Source: DASVTU01 sp036387415
Lineage (GTDB): Bacteria > Acidobacteriota > Blastocatellia > Pyrinomonadales > Pyrinomonadaceae
NCBI GenBank assembly: GCA_036387415.1
Contig: DASVTU010000019.1
Location: 186,001-250,000, forward strand
DNA length: 64,000 nucleotides
Reading direction: 5' to 3'
Part shown: piece by piece, positions 44,350-52,262 of the stretch
Numbering within the stretch: position 1 is the first letter of the stretch
Layout: each line of letters begins with the position of its first letter
The notes under the pieces: generated by a model
Database searches by the model: none
Seen by the model: the letters and a program-made list of their open reading frames with translations, nothing else
What the model was told of the DNA's origin: nothing
Translations under genes and position numbers: made by a program

Positions 44350-44575
44350 GTCGCTTCTTGTTTTTAGTGGAATAGGGGCACGCGCGTTTGTCTCTTCACA
44401 GGCGCCCGAAATGCGTCGCACACTATATCACGTGTTTAGCTGTCGTATCGAACTCAATATATTGGAGAGCACGTGCTGTAACGGATTAAACCCTATTGGC
44501 TATATAACTTTCGTCGGACATGAATAACAAAATGCTTGAGAGATTTCACGGGACACGTCAGGCCAGAAATTTTAA

Positions 44576-46129
44576 CTATTCCCATTCAATCGTACTGGGC
44601 GGCTTTGAACTGATGTCGTAAACCACACGATTGACTCCGCGTACCTCTGAGACGAGTCTGGTTGACATGCGTCCCAAAACATCGTGCGGTAGACGCGCCC
44701 AATCAGCCGTCATCCCGTCCACACTCGTCACGGCGCGAATCGCCAACACGCGTTCGTACGTGCGGAAGTCTCCCATGACCCCGACAGTGGAAACTGGCAG
44801 CAGCACCGGGAATGCCTGCCAGACGCTATCGTATAAATTCGCCAGGCGAAGCTCCTCCTCCACGATCCGATCTGCCGCCCGCAATATATTTAAGCGTTCT
44901 TCCGTAACATCGCCAATGATTCGCACAGCTAAACCCGGCCCCGGATATGGATGCTTGCGTAGGATTTCTTCAGGGACAGCCATCTCGCGTCCAATCACAC
45001 GCACTTCATCCTTAAATAATTCGCGCAGAGGCTCAATCAGACGCAGACGCATCTGTTCTGGAAGACCGCCGACGTTATGATGGCTTTTGATAACAGCCGA
45101 CGGGCCGCGTACGGAGACCGACTCGATAACGTCTGGGTAGAGCGTGCCTTGCACCAGATATTCAACATCCCCGATGCGTTGCGCTTCCTCCTCGAAAACT
45201 TCGATAAAGACCCGCCCGATGATGCGACGTTTCTGCTCAGGGTCGGCGACGCCTTCCAGCGCTTTGAGAAAACGATCAGCCGCTCGCACCCCGTGGACGT
45301 TCAAGTTCATGCTTTCCTTGAAGAGTAGCAAGGTGGCCTCGAATTCGCCATCACGTAAAAGCCCTGTATCCACAAAGATGCACACCTGTCTCTCACCTAT
45401 TGCTTGATGTACGAGGGCAGCCGCCACAGTGGAATCGACGCCACCGGACAGCCCACAGACGGCATTTCCGGCACCTACCTGTCCATGTATTTTTGCCACC
45501 TGTTCAGAAATAATGGCCTGCGGCGACCAATCCGCGCGTGCGCGGCAGACTCTGTGGAGGAAGTTTTTCAGCACATGGGCACCGAAAGGCGTATGTGCCA
45601 CTTCGGGGTGAAACTGTACGCCGTATATGCGCTTGCTTAAACTCTCGAACGCATTAAGCACTTCATTAGTTTTGGCTGTTATGCGAAAACCGGGCGGGAC
45701 AGACGTCACGTGGTCGCCGTGGCTTACCCAGACATCCATCTCCTGCGGCAGACCCGCAAATAAAGGACTCTCCGGCTCGATTAAAGAGAGACGCGCGTAA
45801 CCGTAGCCACGATGCGGCGAAGGTTGAACTTCCCCGCCGAGGTCTGTGGCGAGCACCTGTAGACCGTAACAGATACCGAGTACAGGACAATCTACGCTTT
45901 CGAGTAGGCCGGAGGCGGGGCGGGGCGCATCCTCGTCGTACACAGAGGAAGGCCCGCCAGAGAGAATCAACCCGCGCGGATTTTTTGCCAGAATCGCTTC
46001 GAGAGAGGCGTTAAACGGTAAAATCTCGCAATAAACTCCTGATTCTCGAACGCGTCGGGCGATCAGTTGCGTGTACTGTGACCCGAAGTCCAATATAATA
46101 ATCGTGTCGTGCTTTTGCTGTTCGGACAA
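44576..46129 (-). CDS. guaA: GMP synthase (glutamine-hydrolysing)
   Basis: A 517-residue GuaA converting XMP to GMP. The glutaminase domain shows IIILDFGSQYTQLIARRVRE, LSGGPSSVYDEDAP, the nucleophile in GICYGLQVLA and YGVQFHPEVAH. The ATP pyrophosphatase P-loop is CGLSGGVDSTVAAALVHQAI; the dimerisation domain ends PPSTIEWE. The start is TTG 46129, supported by GGAGG 6 nt upstream. It is divergent from the PQQ-propeller gene. Confidence 0.97.
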   Translation of the reverse strand: MSEQQKHDTIIILDFGSQYTQLIARRVRESGVYCEILPFNASLEAILAKNPRGLILSGGPSSVYDEDAPRPASGLLESVDCPVLGICYGLQVLATDLGGEVQPSPHRGYGYARLSLIEPESPLFAGLPQEMDVWVSHGDHVTSVPPGFRITAKTNEVLNAFESLSKRIYGVQFHPEVAHTPFGAHVLKNFLHRVCRARADWSPQAIISEQVAKIHGQVGAGNAVCGLSGGVDSTVAAALVHQAIGERQVCIFVDTGLLRDGEFEATLLLFKESMNLNVHGVRAADRFLKALEGVADPEQKRRIIGRVFIEVFEEEAQRIGDVEYLVQGTLYPDVIESVSVRGPSAVIKSHHNVGGLPEQMRLRLIEPLRELFKDEVRVIGREMAVPEEILRKHPYPGPGLAVRIIGDVTEERLNILRAADRIVEEELRLANLYDSVWQAFPVLLPVSTVGVMGDFRTYERVLAIRAVTSVDGMTADWARLPHDVLGRMSTRLVSEVRGVNRVVYDISSKPPSTIEWE

Positions 46130-46290
46130 GGTAAACCTCCATGCGTCTTTTTGCGTCTATCTTTAAGGGTGGGCGACGTTTATGTAAGCACGTCGATTAT
46201 ATGCGCGTATCTGCGACTCTCACAATCTATCAGGTGCATGTTAATATTTCGATTACTGGCATGAAACATTCACACAAGGGCGTTGGCATC

Positions 46291-47427
46291 ATGAGACGGC
46301 TAGTTTCGCGTCCTCTTTGTGCAGCCTTTTTTCTATATTTTTTCATCTGTCCGGCAGCTTTTCCCTTCCCCGGCGCAGTCTGGGAAGAACAGCTTTCACT
46401 CGGACAGCCTCTGACCGTGCGTTGGGAGTATGAAACCGAGCGGACAGTTAATTTGACTCCTGCGGCAAGCGACGGAATGGTCTACCTCCCTCTGACAGGC
46501 GGCTCGTTGCTCTCTATTCGTCTGGCTGATGGCGAACTCAACTGGAAGGAGGAGGCGGGCGGCGAATTTTCAGCTTCGCCTCTGGCAGACGAGCGGGGTG
46601 TCTATATCGCATCAGAAATCACCGCCCCGAAAAGCAGCCAATATCTACGCGCCACGGGAGCACTGCGTGCTCTGGCGCGAAATAGCGGTGTGACCCTCTG
46701 GATGCGGACTCTACAGAATCCGCTCCGAGGCGGGCTGGCTTCAAACGAGACCAGACTTTTCGGAGGCTCGGCGGACGGGCGCGTCTATGCGATGCGTAAA
46801 GAGACGGGCGAAATCTTGTGGACGCAACAATTTAGCGAGCCTTTTGCCTCTCAACCTGTCCTCAGCGGAGGGCGTCTGTACATCGGCGGCGAGAACGGAA
46901 CACTTTTCGCGTTGGAGCAGGAGACGGGACGCCTCGCCTGGCGTTATCGGACTCGCGGTGCGGTGCGCGGTTCGGTCGCCGTGGCCGAGCGGATGGTTTT
47001 TTTTGGCTCGGCAGATAATTACGTCTATGCTTTGAGAGAGACGGACGGGCGTCTGCGCTGGCGTCTACGTACGGGCGCGGAAGTTCAGGCGGTGGCTCAT
47101 ACGTCGAGGGGTCTCATCGTCGCCTCGCTGGACAATTTCGTTTACCTTCTTTCGGTGCGGCGTGGCGACCGTCTCTGGAAACGTCAACTGGCGGGGCGAA
47201 TCGCCGCGCAACCATTGATCTTTTCCGATAGCGCACTGTTTGCCCCACTCGCGGGCGATGCCTGTGTGGCGCTCGATTTGAAGGACGGCAAATTTCTCAA
47301 CAATTTACCTGTGGGCGAGGGGAACAATATGGCGGCGTCGCCTGTTCTAGGCGGACAGGTGCTTCTTGTGACGACCCGCAGAGGTTTGCTGGCCTTTGCT
47401 CCCACAGCACACGAAGCAGCGAAGTGA
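46291..47427 (+). CDS. Exported PQQ-like beta-propeller protein
   Basis: About 378 residues from ATG 46291, placing the signal segment (LCAAFFLYFFICPAAFPFPG) at the N terminus; AAGGGCG lies upstream. The frame is open to 46141. The mature protein is a chain of PQQ-type propeller blades: LLSIRLADGELNWKEEAGG, RVYAMRKETGEILWTQQF, TLFALEQETGRLAWRYRTRG, YVYALRETDGRLRWRLRTGA and FVYLLSVRRGDRLWKRQLAG. It resembles BamB and related periplasmic propellers. No PQQ-enzyme catalytic residues are evident, so a scaffold role is likelier. Confidence 0.85.
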   Translation: MRRLVSRPLCAAFFLYFFICPAAFPFPGAVWEEQLSLGQPLTVRWEYETERTVNLTPAASDGMVYLPLTGGSLLSIRLADGELNWKEEAGGEFSASPLADERGVYIASEITAPKSSQYLRATGALRALARNSGVTLWMRTLQNPLRGGLASNETRLFGGSADGRVYAMRKETGEILWTQQFSEPFASQPVLSGGRLYIGGENGTLFALEQETGRLAWRYRTRGAVRGSVAVAERMVFFGSADNYVYALRETDGRLRWRLRTGAEVQAVAHTSRGLIVASLDNFVYLLSVRRGDRLWKRQLAGRIAAQPLIFSDSALFAPLAGDACVALDLKDGKFLNNLPVGEGNNMAASPVLGGQVLLVTTRRGLLAFAPTAHEAAK

Positions 47428-47570
47428 AAATTTCTCATCAGGCCGCTCGGCGTCACGGAAAAACGCCGAAAACATCCATTTTTGCCATTTAAGGCTTTAC
47501 GGAGAGTTCCCTCTCGGCGTAAAAGGGTGGGATTGATTGTGTTTGATGTCGGAGAAGAATTGTTTGGTCG

Positions 47571-48479
47571 TCAGTCGCTGGCCGTAGCAGAACGACGACG
47601 GAAAAGTCCGACGAAACGTAAGACCACGCCTTGAAGCACGTAGGTTGCGACGATTGCCACCAACACATAGCGCGAAAAAAGCCAAATCAGCATCCCCACC
47701 GCCGCCAACAGTAAAACTACCATGCGTGTACTGCGTCGTCCGGCACCCACCATCTTAAAACTCGAATAACGAATATTGCTGACCATCAACGCCCCTAGCG
47801 CCGCAATCAACGCCATCATCAGACCGCTATAGAGAACCGCCATTTCCGCGCCGTGCTTGACGGCGACGAGAGGCGTCGGGGAAAAATGAACGATGGCGGC
47901 AAGCAGTCCTGCCGCCGCCGGAATGGGCAGCCCGACAAAGGCTTTTTTGTCAACTTTGGCGGTGCCTTCGGCCAGCGGCCTCGGACGTAGCGACTGCACG
48001 TTGAAACGCGCGAGACGAAATGCTCCGCAGATGAGGAACATGAAGGAGAGAAACCATCCGACTTTGTGTAGGTCGCTGCCGTCTGGAAGCGCTGCGCCGT
48101 AGCCCCACGCGTATGTGAGGACAGCCGGGGCGATGCCGAAAGTCAGCACGTCGGCGATGGAATCCAGTTGAATCCCTAATTCCGTCGTCGTTTTAGTGAG
48201 TCGCGCGATGCGTCCGTCTAGAGTATCGAAGAGAATCGCCCAACCAATCGCACGGGCGGCATTATCGAAATGCGCCGTCGCACGCAAGAGGTCTTCGGCG
48301 TTGCTTCCATCATGGAGAAACTGAAAACCGCGCAAGGCTCCCATCACGGCGTAGTAGCCCATGCCGATATTAGCGGCGGTGAAGGCGGAGGGTAAAAGAT
48401 AAAGTCCCTTTCTGATGCCGCGTCGAGGTGCGACGGAGACGGTTGTATCGGCGTCCATTTGTGTCAAATCAACTGTCAT
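47571..48479 (-). CDS. pssA: CDP-diacylglycerol-serine O-phosphatidyltransferase
   Basis: 302 residues from ATG 48479, which follows GGGAGG at about 8 nt; it overlaps psd by 11 bases. The CDP-alcohol phosphotransferase motif is complete (DGRIAR, then G of ELGIQ, then DSIAD), with about seven membrane helices. It makes phosphatidylserine from CDP-diacylglycerol and serine for the downstream decarboxylase. The first ~30 residues are hydrophilic. Gene order psd-pssA with overlap indicates one operon for phosphatidylethanolamine. Confidence 0.93.
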   Translation of the reverse strand: MTVDLTQMDADTTVSVAPRRGIRKGLYLLPSAFTAANIGMGYYAVMGALRGFQFLHDGSNAEDLLRATAHFDNAARAIGWAILFDTLDGRIARLTKTTTELGIQLDSIADVLTFGIAPAVLTYAWGYGAALPDGSDLHKVGWFLSFMFLICGAFRLARFNVQSLRPRPLAEGTAKVDKKAFVGLPIPAAAGLLAAIVHFSPTPLVAVKHGAEMAVLYSGLMMALIAALGALMVSNIRYSSFKMVGAGRRSTRMVVLLLAAVGMLIWLFSRYVLVAIVATYVLQGVVLRFVGLFRRRSATASD

Positions 48480-49110
48480 CGCGTATCCTCCCGATGATGC
48501 TGACGCCACCGCGTACGCGCTGACCGACATCAACAAGCACTTCAACTTCCGGCGGCAACACAAGGTCTGTCCGCGAACTAAATTTAATCAATCCGAAGCG
48601 TTCGCCCAGCGCCAAGCGGTCGCCCTTTTGTTTCCAGCAGACGATGCGACGTGCCAGCACGCCCGCAATCTGTTTACAAACCACCGTCGCGTGCCGACCG
48701 CGAATCGTCAGTGCATTTTGCTCGTTGATGAGACTCGCCTCGTCGCGGGTCGCGATCATAAATTTACCTTTCGTATAGGTTACGTCCACGATTTCTCCGG
48801 CGATGGGCGCTCGATTGATGTGCACGTCGAAGGGCGAGAGAAAAATACTGACGACGGTAGTGGCATGCGTTTCGCCTATCGGTTCGCTTTCATTGGTGCT
48901 CAACTTTTCGATGCGCGTGACGCGTCCGTCGGCAGGAGAGACGACGAGGTTTTCTTCCGGCGGCGAAGTGCGACGCGGGTCGCGGAAAAAGTAGGCCATG
49001 AAGGCTGCGAGGAGGAAGAAAGGAATCGCTACGAGCCAATAGCCGGAGAGTGCCGCCGCGAGAGCGACGACGAGTGGAACCAAGACCCAGAGAAGCCCGT
49101 CTCGTGCCAT
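48469..49110 (-). CDS. psd: Phosphatidylserine decarboxylase
   Basis: A 213-residue short-type Psd with an N-terminal membrane region (residues 5-43), FFRDPRRTSPPEENLVVSPA, SIFLSPFDVHINRAPIAG and GERFGLIKFSSRTDLVLPP. The enzyme cleaves itself before a Ser that becomes the pyruvoyl group; most members have Gly-Ser (FGSR) there, but this one has Ser178-Ser179 (FSSR). Cleavage may still occur, as the Ser is kept. It makes phosphatidylethanolamine from PssA's product. Confidence 0.93.
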   Translation of the reverse strand: MARDGLLWVLVPLVVALAAALSGYWLVAIPFFLLAAFMAYFFRDPRRTSPPEENLVVSPADGRVTRIEKLSTNESEPIGETHATTVVSIFLSPFDVHINRAPIAGEIVDVTYTKGKFMIATRDEASLINEQNALTIRGRHATVVCKQIAGVLARRIVCWKQKGDRLALGERFGLIKFSSRTDLVLPPEVEVLVDVGQRVRGGVSIIGRIRDDS

Positions 49111-49189
49111 AGAATAAGACTTGAAAGAGTCTCGCGGAAATAAAGATTGGCGAGCGCGAAAAGTACGAATTTTATAGTGAAATTAGGAA

Positions 49190-49226
49190 AAACGGGGACG
49201 CACATCATTTGCATACGTCCCCCGTT
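49190..49226 (-). terminator. Rho-independent terminator
   Basis: On the minus strand AACGGGGGACG pairs with CGTCCCCGTTT with one bulged base and a 15-nt loop, followed by TTTTT. It lies downstream of the DUF465 gene (ends 49281) and upstream of psd, separating the two units. Confidence 0.65.
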
Positions 49227-49280
49227 CTCGAATTTTCAGATGTCTCTCATCAAACTCCGGCGATGTGCCTCCGGCGGGCA

Positions 49281-49523
49281 CTAATGCGCCGTTTCCCTGT
49301 TTTTCTGATGGCGCAAAATAATGTCATGCATCTGATCTTTCACGGCCAGCTTTTTCTTCTTCAGAGTAATCTCTTCCAACTGTTCTTCATCGCTCGGATA
49401 GGCGAGGGCGGTGAGTTCGCTGAGGCGTAATTCGTAGCGCTCATGCTCGCGAGCCAACTCGCGAAACTCCGAGTCGCTCGTCATCAACTCTTCCTTTAAG
49501 CTGTCCGTGTTCGTCATTTCCAT
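49281..49523 (-). CDS. DUF465 (YdcH-family) small protein
   Basis: 80 residues from ATG 49523, which follows AAGGAGG at 10 nt; the frame is open to 49550. It is mostly helical coiled coil: LAREHERYELRLSELTALAY, PSDEEQLEEITLKKKKLAVK and DQMHDIILRHQ, the DUF465 signature. Function is unknown, though the family is widespread. A terminator follows. Confidence 0.85.
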   Translation of the reverse strand: MEMTNTDSLKEELMTSDSEFRELAREHERYELRLSELTALAYPSDEEQLEEITLKKKKLAVKDQMHDIILRHQKNRETAH

Positions 49524-49648
49524 TGCGGGAAATCCTCCTTCAATTTGCATCAGATGTCATTCTTCGATGTGGCGCGCTCACCGGACTGAATGCGCCGTGC
49601 CTTGTTTGCTTCGACGTGGAAAATGGTAGCCCAATTCATGCGGCGACA

Positions 49649-50167
49649 TCAAGCCGGAGAGGCCAAATGGAGTCGCATCACGATGGCGTCGTCCGTCGGT
49701 TCGCGGTAATAATTTCGCCTTCGTCCGACGTGTTGAAAACCGTGGCGACGATAGAGCGACTGTGCGACGCCGTTTGCCGCGCGCACCTCCAACATGGCCT
49801 CGCGTGCGCCGTTTTGCGCGCCCCATTCCAACGCATCGCCGAGTAACGCGCTACCGATGCCACAACGCCGCGCCGTCTCGCGCACGCCGATGTTGTTAAC
49901 GTGTAGTTCTCCCGCGTTGAGACGCGCGGCGATAAACCCTATGACGCGTTCTGCGGCGTATTCGCGTGTCGGCGCGTGCGGCGTCAGGCGTGCGATGAGC
50001 ATGACGGATTCGGGGCGGTCGAGTTCGGCGCGGTAGGCTTCCCAACCCCACTGGCTCAAGCCACAGGTCTCTTCAATTTCGACGACTTCCAAGAGGTCGT
50101 GCTCGCTCATAGCTTCGATGAAGTATTCGCACTCGGCTATTTCGACGACTGGTTCGGCGCGCGACAT
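49649..50167 (-). CDS. rimI: Ribosomal-protein S18-alanine N-acetyltransferase RimI
   Basis: A 172-residue GNAT. RimI-like blocks: VVEIEETCGLSQWGWEAYRA, IGFIAARLNAGELHVNNIGV, the acetyl-CoA loop RRCGIGSALLGDALEWG and AQSLYRRHGFQHVGRRRNYY ending EPTDDAIVMRLHL. It probably acetylates the N-terminal Ala of S18. It overlaps tsaB by 31 bases, the common tsaB-rimI arrangement. Confidence 0.92.
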   Translation of the reverse strand: MSRAEPVVEIAECEYFIEAMSEHDLLEVVEIEETCGLSQWGWEAYRAELDRPESVMLIARLTPHAPTREYAAERVIGFIAARLNAGELHVNNIGVRETARRCGIGSALLGDALEWGAQNGAREAMLEVRAANGVAQSLYRRHGFQHVGRRRNYYREPTDDAIVMRLHLASPA

Positions 50168-50919
50168 TGCTCGTTTATCTCCGCATCAGACGCTCGCACA
50201 TAAATGGCTCGAAGTTCGACGGCCCTCACGGCGTGTCCGCGTCGGAATGACGCGAGCGCCAAAGCCGCGACGTGTGCGGCCAGAACATTCGTGCGCGGAG
50301 CGAGCGTCCAACTGCGCTCTCCCCCTTCCATGATTTGCTCCGATTCTACAACGAAACGCAAACCTTGATGCAATGCTTGTTGGCTAATCGCGTCGGCATG
50401 CGCGTGTGCGCCCTCGCCAGTCCATCTCAGGGACGTTCCAACAGCCGCCATTTTATCCAACAACACGGCGGGCGCGACGTGCGACGGCTTCGTTAATTCG
50501 ACGATGCTGCCGTCGCTTGTGACCTCTAGCAGTTGCGCGAACAATTCTCCGCGTCCGGCGGGGATGGCTGCCACGACACGTCTCGATTCGCCCGCCGCAT
50601 GAGCCACGGCATGAAGCGTCGGCACTCCGACCGTGGGACGTTGGAGCGTCGAGGCGAAGGATTTTATTGTCGCCAGTCCGGCGCGGAGTCCCGTAAAACT
50701 GCCTGGCCCCGAAGCGACGGCGAACAGTTCAATCTCGCCTACTCCGACATCCGCCGCGCGCAATGCCTCGTCAATCTCCGACAGGATACTGGCCGAATGT
50801 GTATTGCGACCTGCGCCCTTCTTGAACGAGAGAAGACGCGTGCCGCGCACGACGACCACGCTCCGCACGTCGGTCGCCGTATCGACGCTCAGGATTAGAG
50901 GTTCAACGGCTCTGTTCAC
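50137..50919 (-). CDS. tsaB: tRNA threonylcarbamoyladenosine biosynthesis protein TsaB
   Basis: A 260-residue ASKHA-fold protein. The hallmark segments are LILSVDTATDVRSVVVV, KGAGRNTHSASILSEIDEAL, FAVASGPGSFTGLRAGLATI and GVPTLHAVAHAA; the C-terminal half is variable. TsaB is the non-catalytic scaffold that works with TsaD and TsaE to make t6A37 in tRNAs. TsaD and TsaE are not in this window. Confidence 0.93.
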   Translation of the reverse strand: MNRAVEPLILSVDTATDVRSVVVVRGTRLLSFKKGAGRNTHSASILSEIDEALRAADVGVGEIELFAVASGPGSFTGLRAGLATIKSFASTLQRPTVGVPTLHAVAHAAGESRRVVAAIPAGRGELFAQLLEVTSDGSIVELTKPSHVAPAVLLDKMAAVGTSLRWTGEGAHAHADAISQQALHQGLRFVVESEQIMEGGERSWTLAPRTNVLAAHVAALALASFRRGHAVRAVELRAIYVRASDAEINEQCRAPNQSSK

Positions 50920-51092
50920 GTCGGAAGTTTCCGGCGGCGCTTGCGACGCGGGACGATGCCGGAATTTCTTCGCTCCTCTCGTTTGACAGGGTGTGTTTGG
51001 ACGCGCGATTATAAGCGCGGCTCTCGTACCAACGCAAATTTTGACTCCTTGCAGACTTGGTTTGCAGACTTGTTCTTGAAGTCTCTTTCGTC

Positions 51093-52130
51093 ATGGGTGT
51101 GCGTATAGGAATTCTCACCGGCGGCGGCGACTGCCCCGGTCTCAACGCTGTGATACGCGCCGTCGTGCGTCGTGCGTCGGCCTCGTCAGACGAGGTTGTC
51201 GGCATCCTCAACGGCTGGCGCGGTCTGCTCGAAGATGATGTCACACCGCTCACGCGCAGAGAGGTGACGGGCATCTTGCCTCGCGGCGGGACGATTCTCG
51301 GAACTTCCCGCGTCAATCCCGAAATCGACCAGAACAGCCTCGAACGCATCAGCACAACGTGGCGCAAACACCGCCTCGATGCGCTCGTCGTCGTCGGCGG
51401 CGAGGGTACTTTGCGCGCCGCCCGCGACATGTGGCGCGATCATCAATATCCGGTCGTCGGGATTCCCAAAACCATCGACAACGACATCGAAGGCACCGAC
51501 TTCACTTTCGGGTTCGACACCGCCGTCAACATCGTGACCGAGGCGGTTGACCGTCTTCATTCGACAGCCGAATCGCATCATCGAGTGATGGTCATCGAAG
51601 TGATGGGGCGACACACGGGTTGGATTGCCACGTATGGCGGCATCGCCGGAGGCGCAGACGCCGTGCTCGTTCCCGAACATCCTTTTCGTATCACGCGTGT
51701 CTGCGAGTTGCTACGCAAACGCGAAGCGCAGGGACGCGCCTTCTCTATCGTCGTCGTCGCGGAGGACGCGCGCCCGCATGAGGCGGAAGAGTTTCTGACC
51801 GAGGAGATTCGCGCGCAGATTTACAGGCATGGCAGAATCGGCGGTATCGGTTATTATCTGGCGCAGGAAATTGAGCGTTGCACGGGCTTGGAGACGCGCG
51901 TGACGAATCTCGGTTACGTGCAGCGCGGCGGCACGCCGACCGCCTTCGACCGCGTGCTGGCGACGCGCTTCGGCGTCAAGGCTTACGAGATGGTGGCCGC
52001 CGCCGAGTGGGGACAGATGGCGGCCTTGCGCGGCAATAGCATCATCAGCATCCCGCTCGACGAGGCGGTGGAAAAATTGAAGCGTCTCGACGAGGAGATT
52101 TATCGTGTTGCCGAAGTGTTTTTCGGTTGA
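51093..52130 (+). CDS. pfkA: 6-phosphofructokinase
   Basis: 345 residues from ATG 51093 (MGVRIGILTGGGDCPGLNAV). Phosphate loop GGEGTLRAARDM, catalytic IPKTIDNDIEGTDFTFGFDT and substrate-binding VMGRHTGWIATYGGIAGGAD. At the two phosphoryl-donor positions (E. coli 104 and 124) it has Gly and Lys, the pattern of actinobacterial ATP-dependent group III enzymes, not the Asp-Lys of pyrophosphate-dependent ones; ATP is thus the likelier donor, inferred only. It stands alone, divergent from tsaB. Confidence 0.93.
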   Translation: MGVRIGILTGGGDCPGLNAVIRAVVRRASASSDEVVGILNGWRGLLEDDVTPLTRREVTGILPRGGTILGTSRVNPEIDQNSLERISTTWRKHRLDALVVVGGEGTLRAARDMWRDHQYPVVGIPKTIDNDIEGTDFTFGFDTAVNIVTEAVDRLHSTAESHHRVMVIEVMGRHTGWIATYGGIAGGADAVLVPEHPFRITRVCELLRKREAQGRAFSIVVVAEDARPHEAEEFLTEEIRAQIYRHGRIGGIGYYLAQEIERCTGLETRVTNLGYVQRGGTPTAFDRVLATRFGVKAYEMVAAAEWGQMAALRGNSIISIPLDEAVEKLKRLDEEIYRVAEVFFG

Positions 52131-52262
52131 GACGCGTGCATGTTGGAAGAGCGTGTGCTGGAAGAGAAAGGTTTTTGCATCTCTATTCCGAGAGGGCGCG
52201 GCGTTGCGCGGGCTTCCCTTGCGACTGGTGTCCGAAGTCGCTTTCGCGGCGAATCTTAACCG

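Noticed and set aside
51093..52130. Pyrophosphate-dependent phosphofructokinase
   Set aside because: The PKTIDND Lys is shared with PPi enzymes, but the companion position is Gly (GGEGT), as in ATP-dependent group III enzymes.
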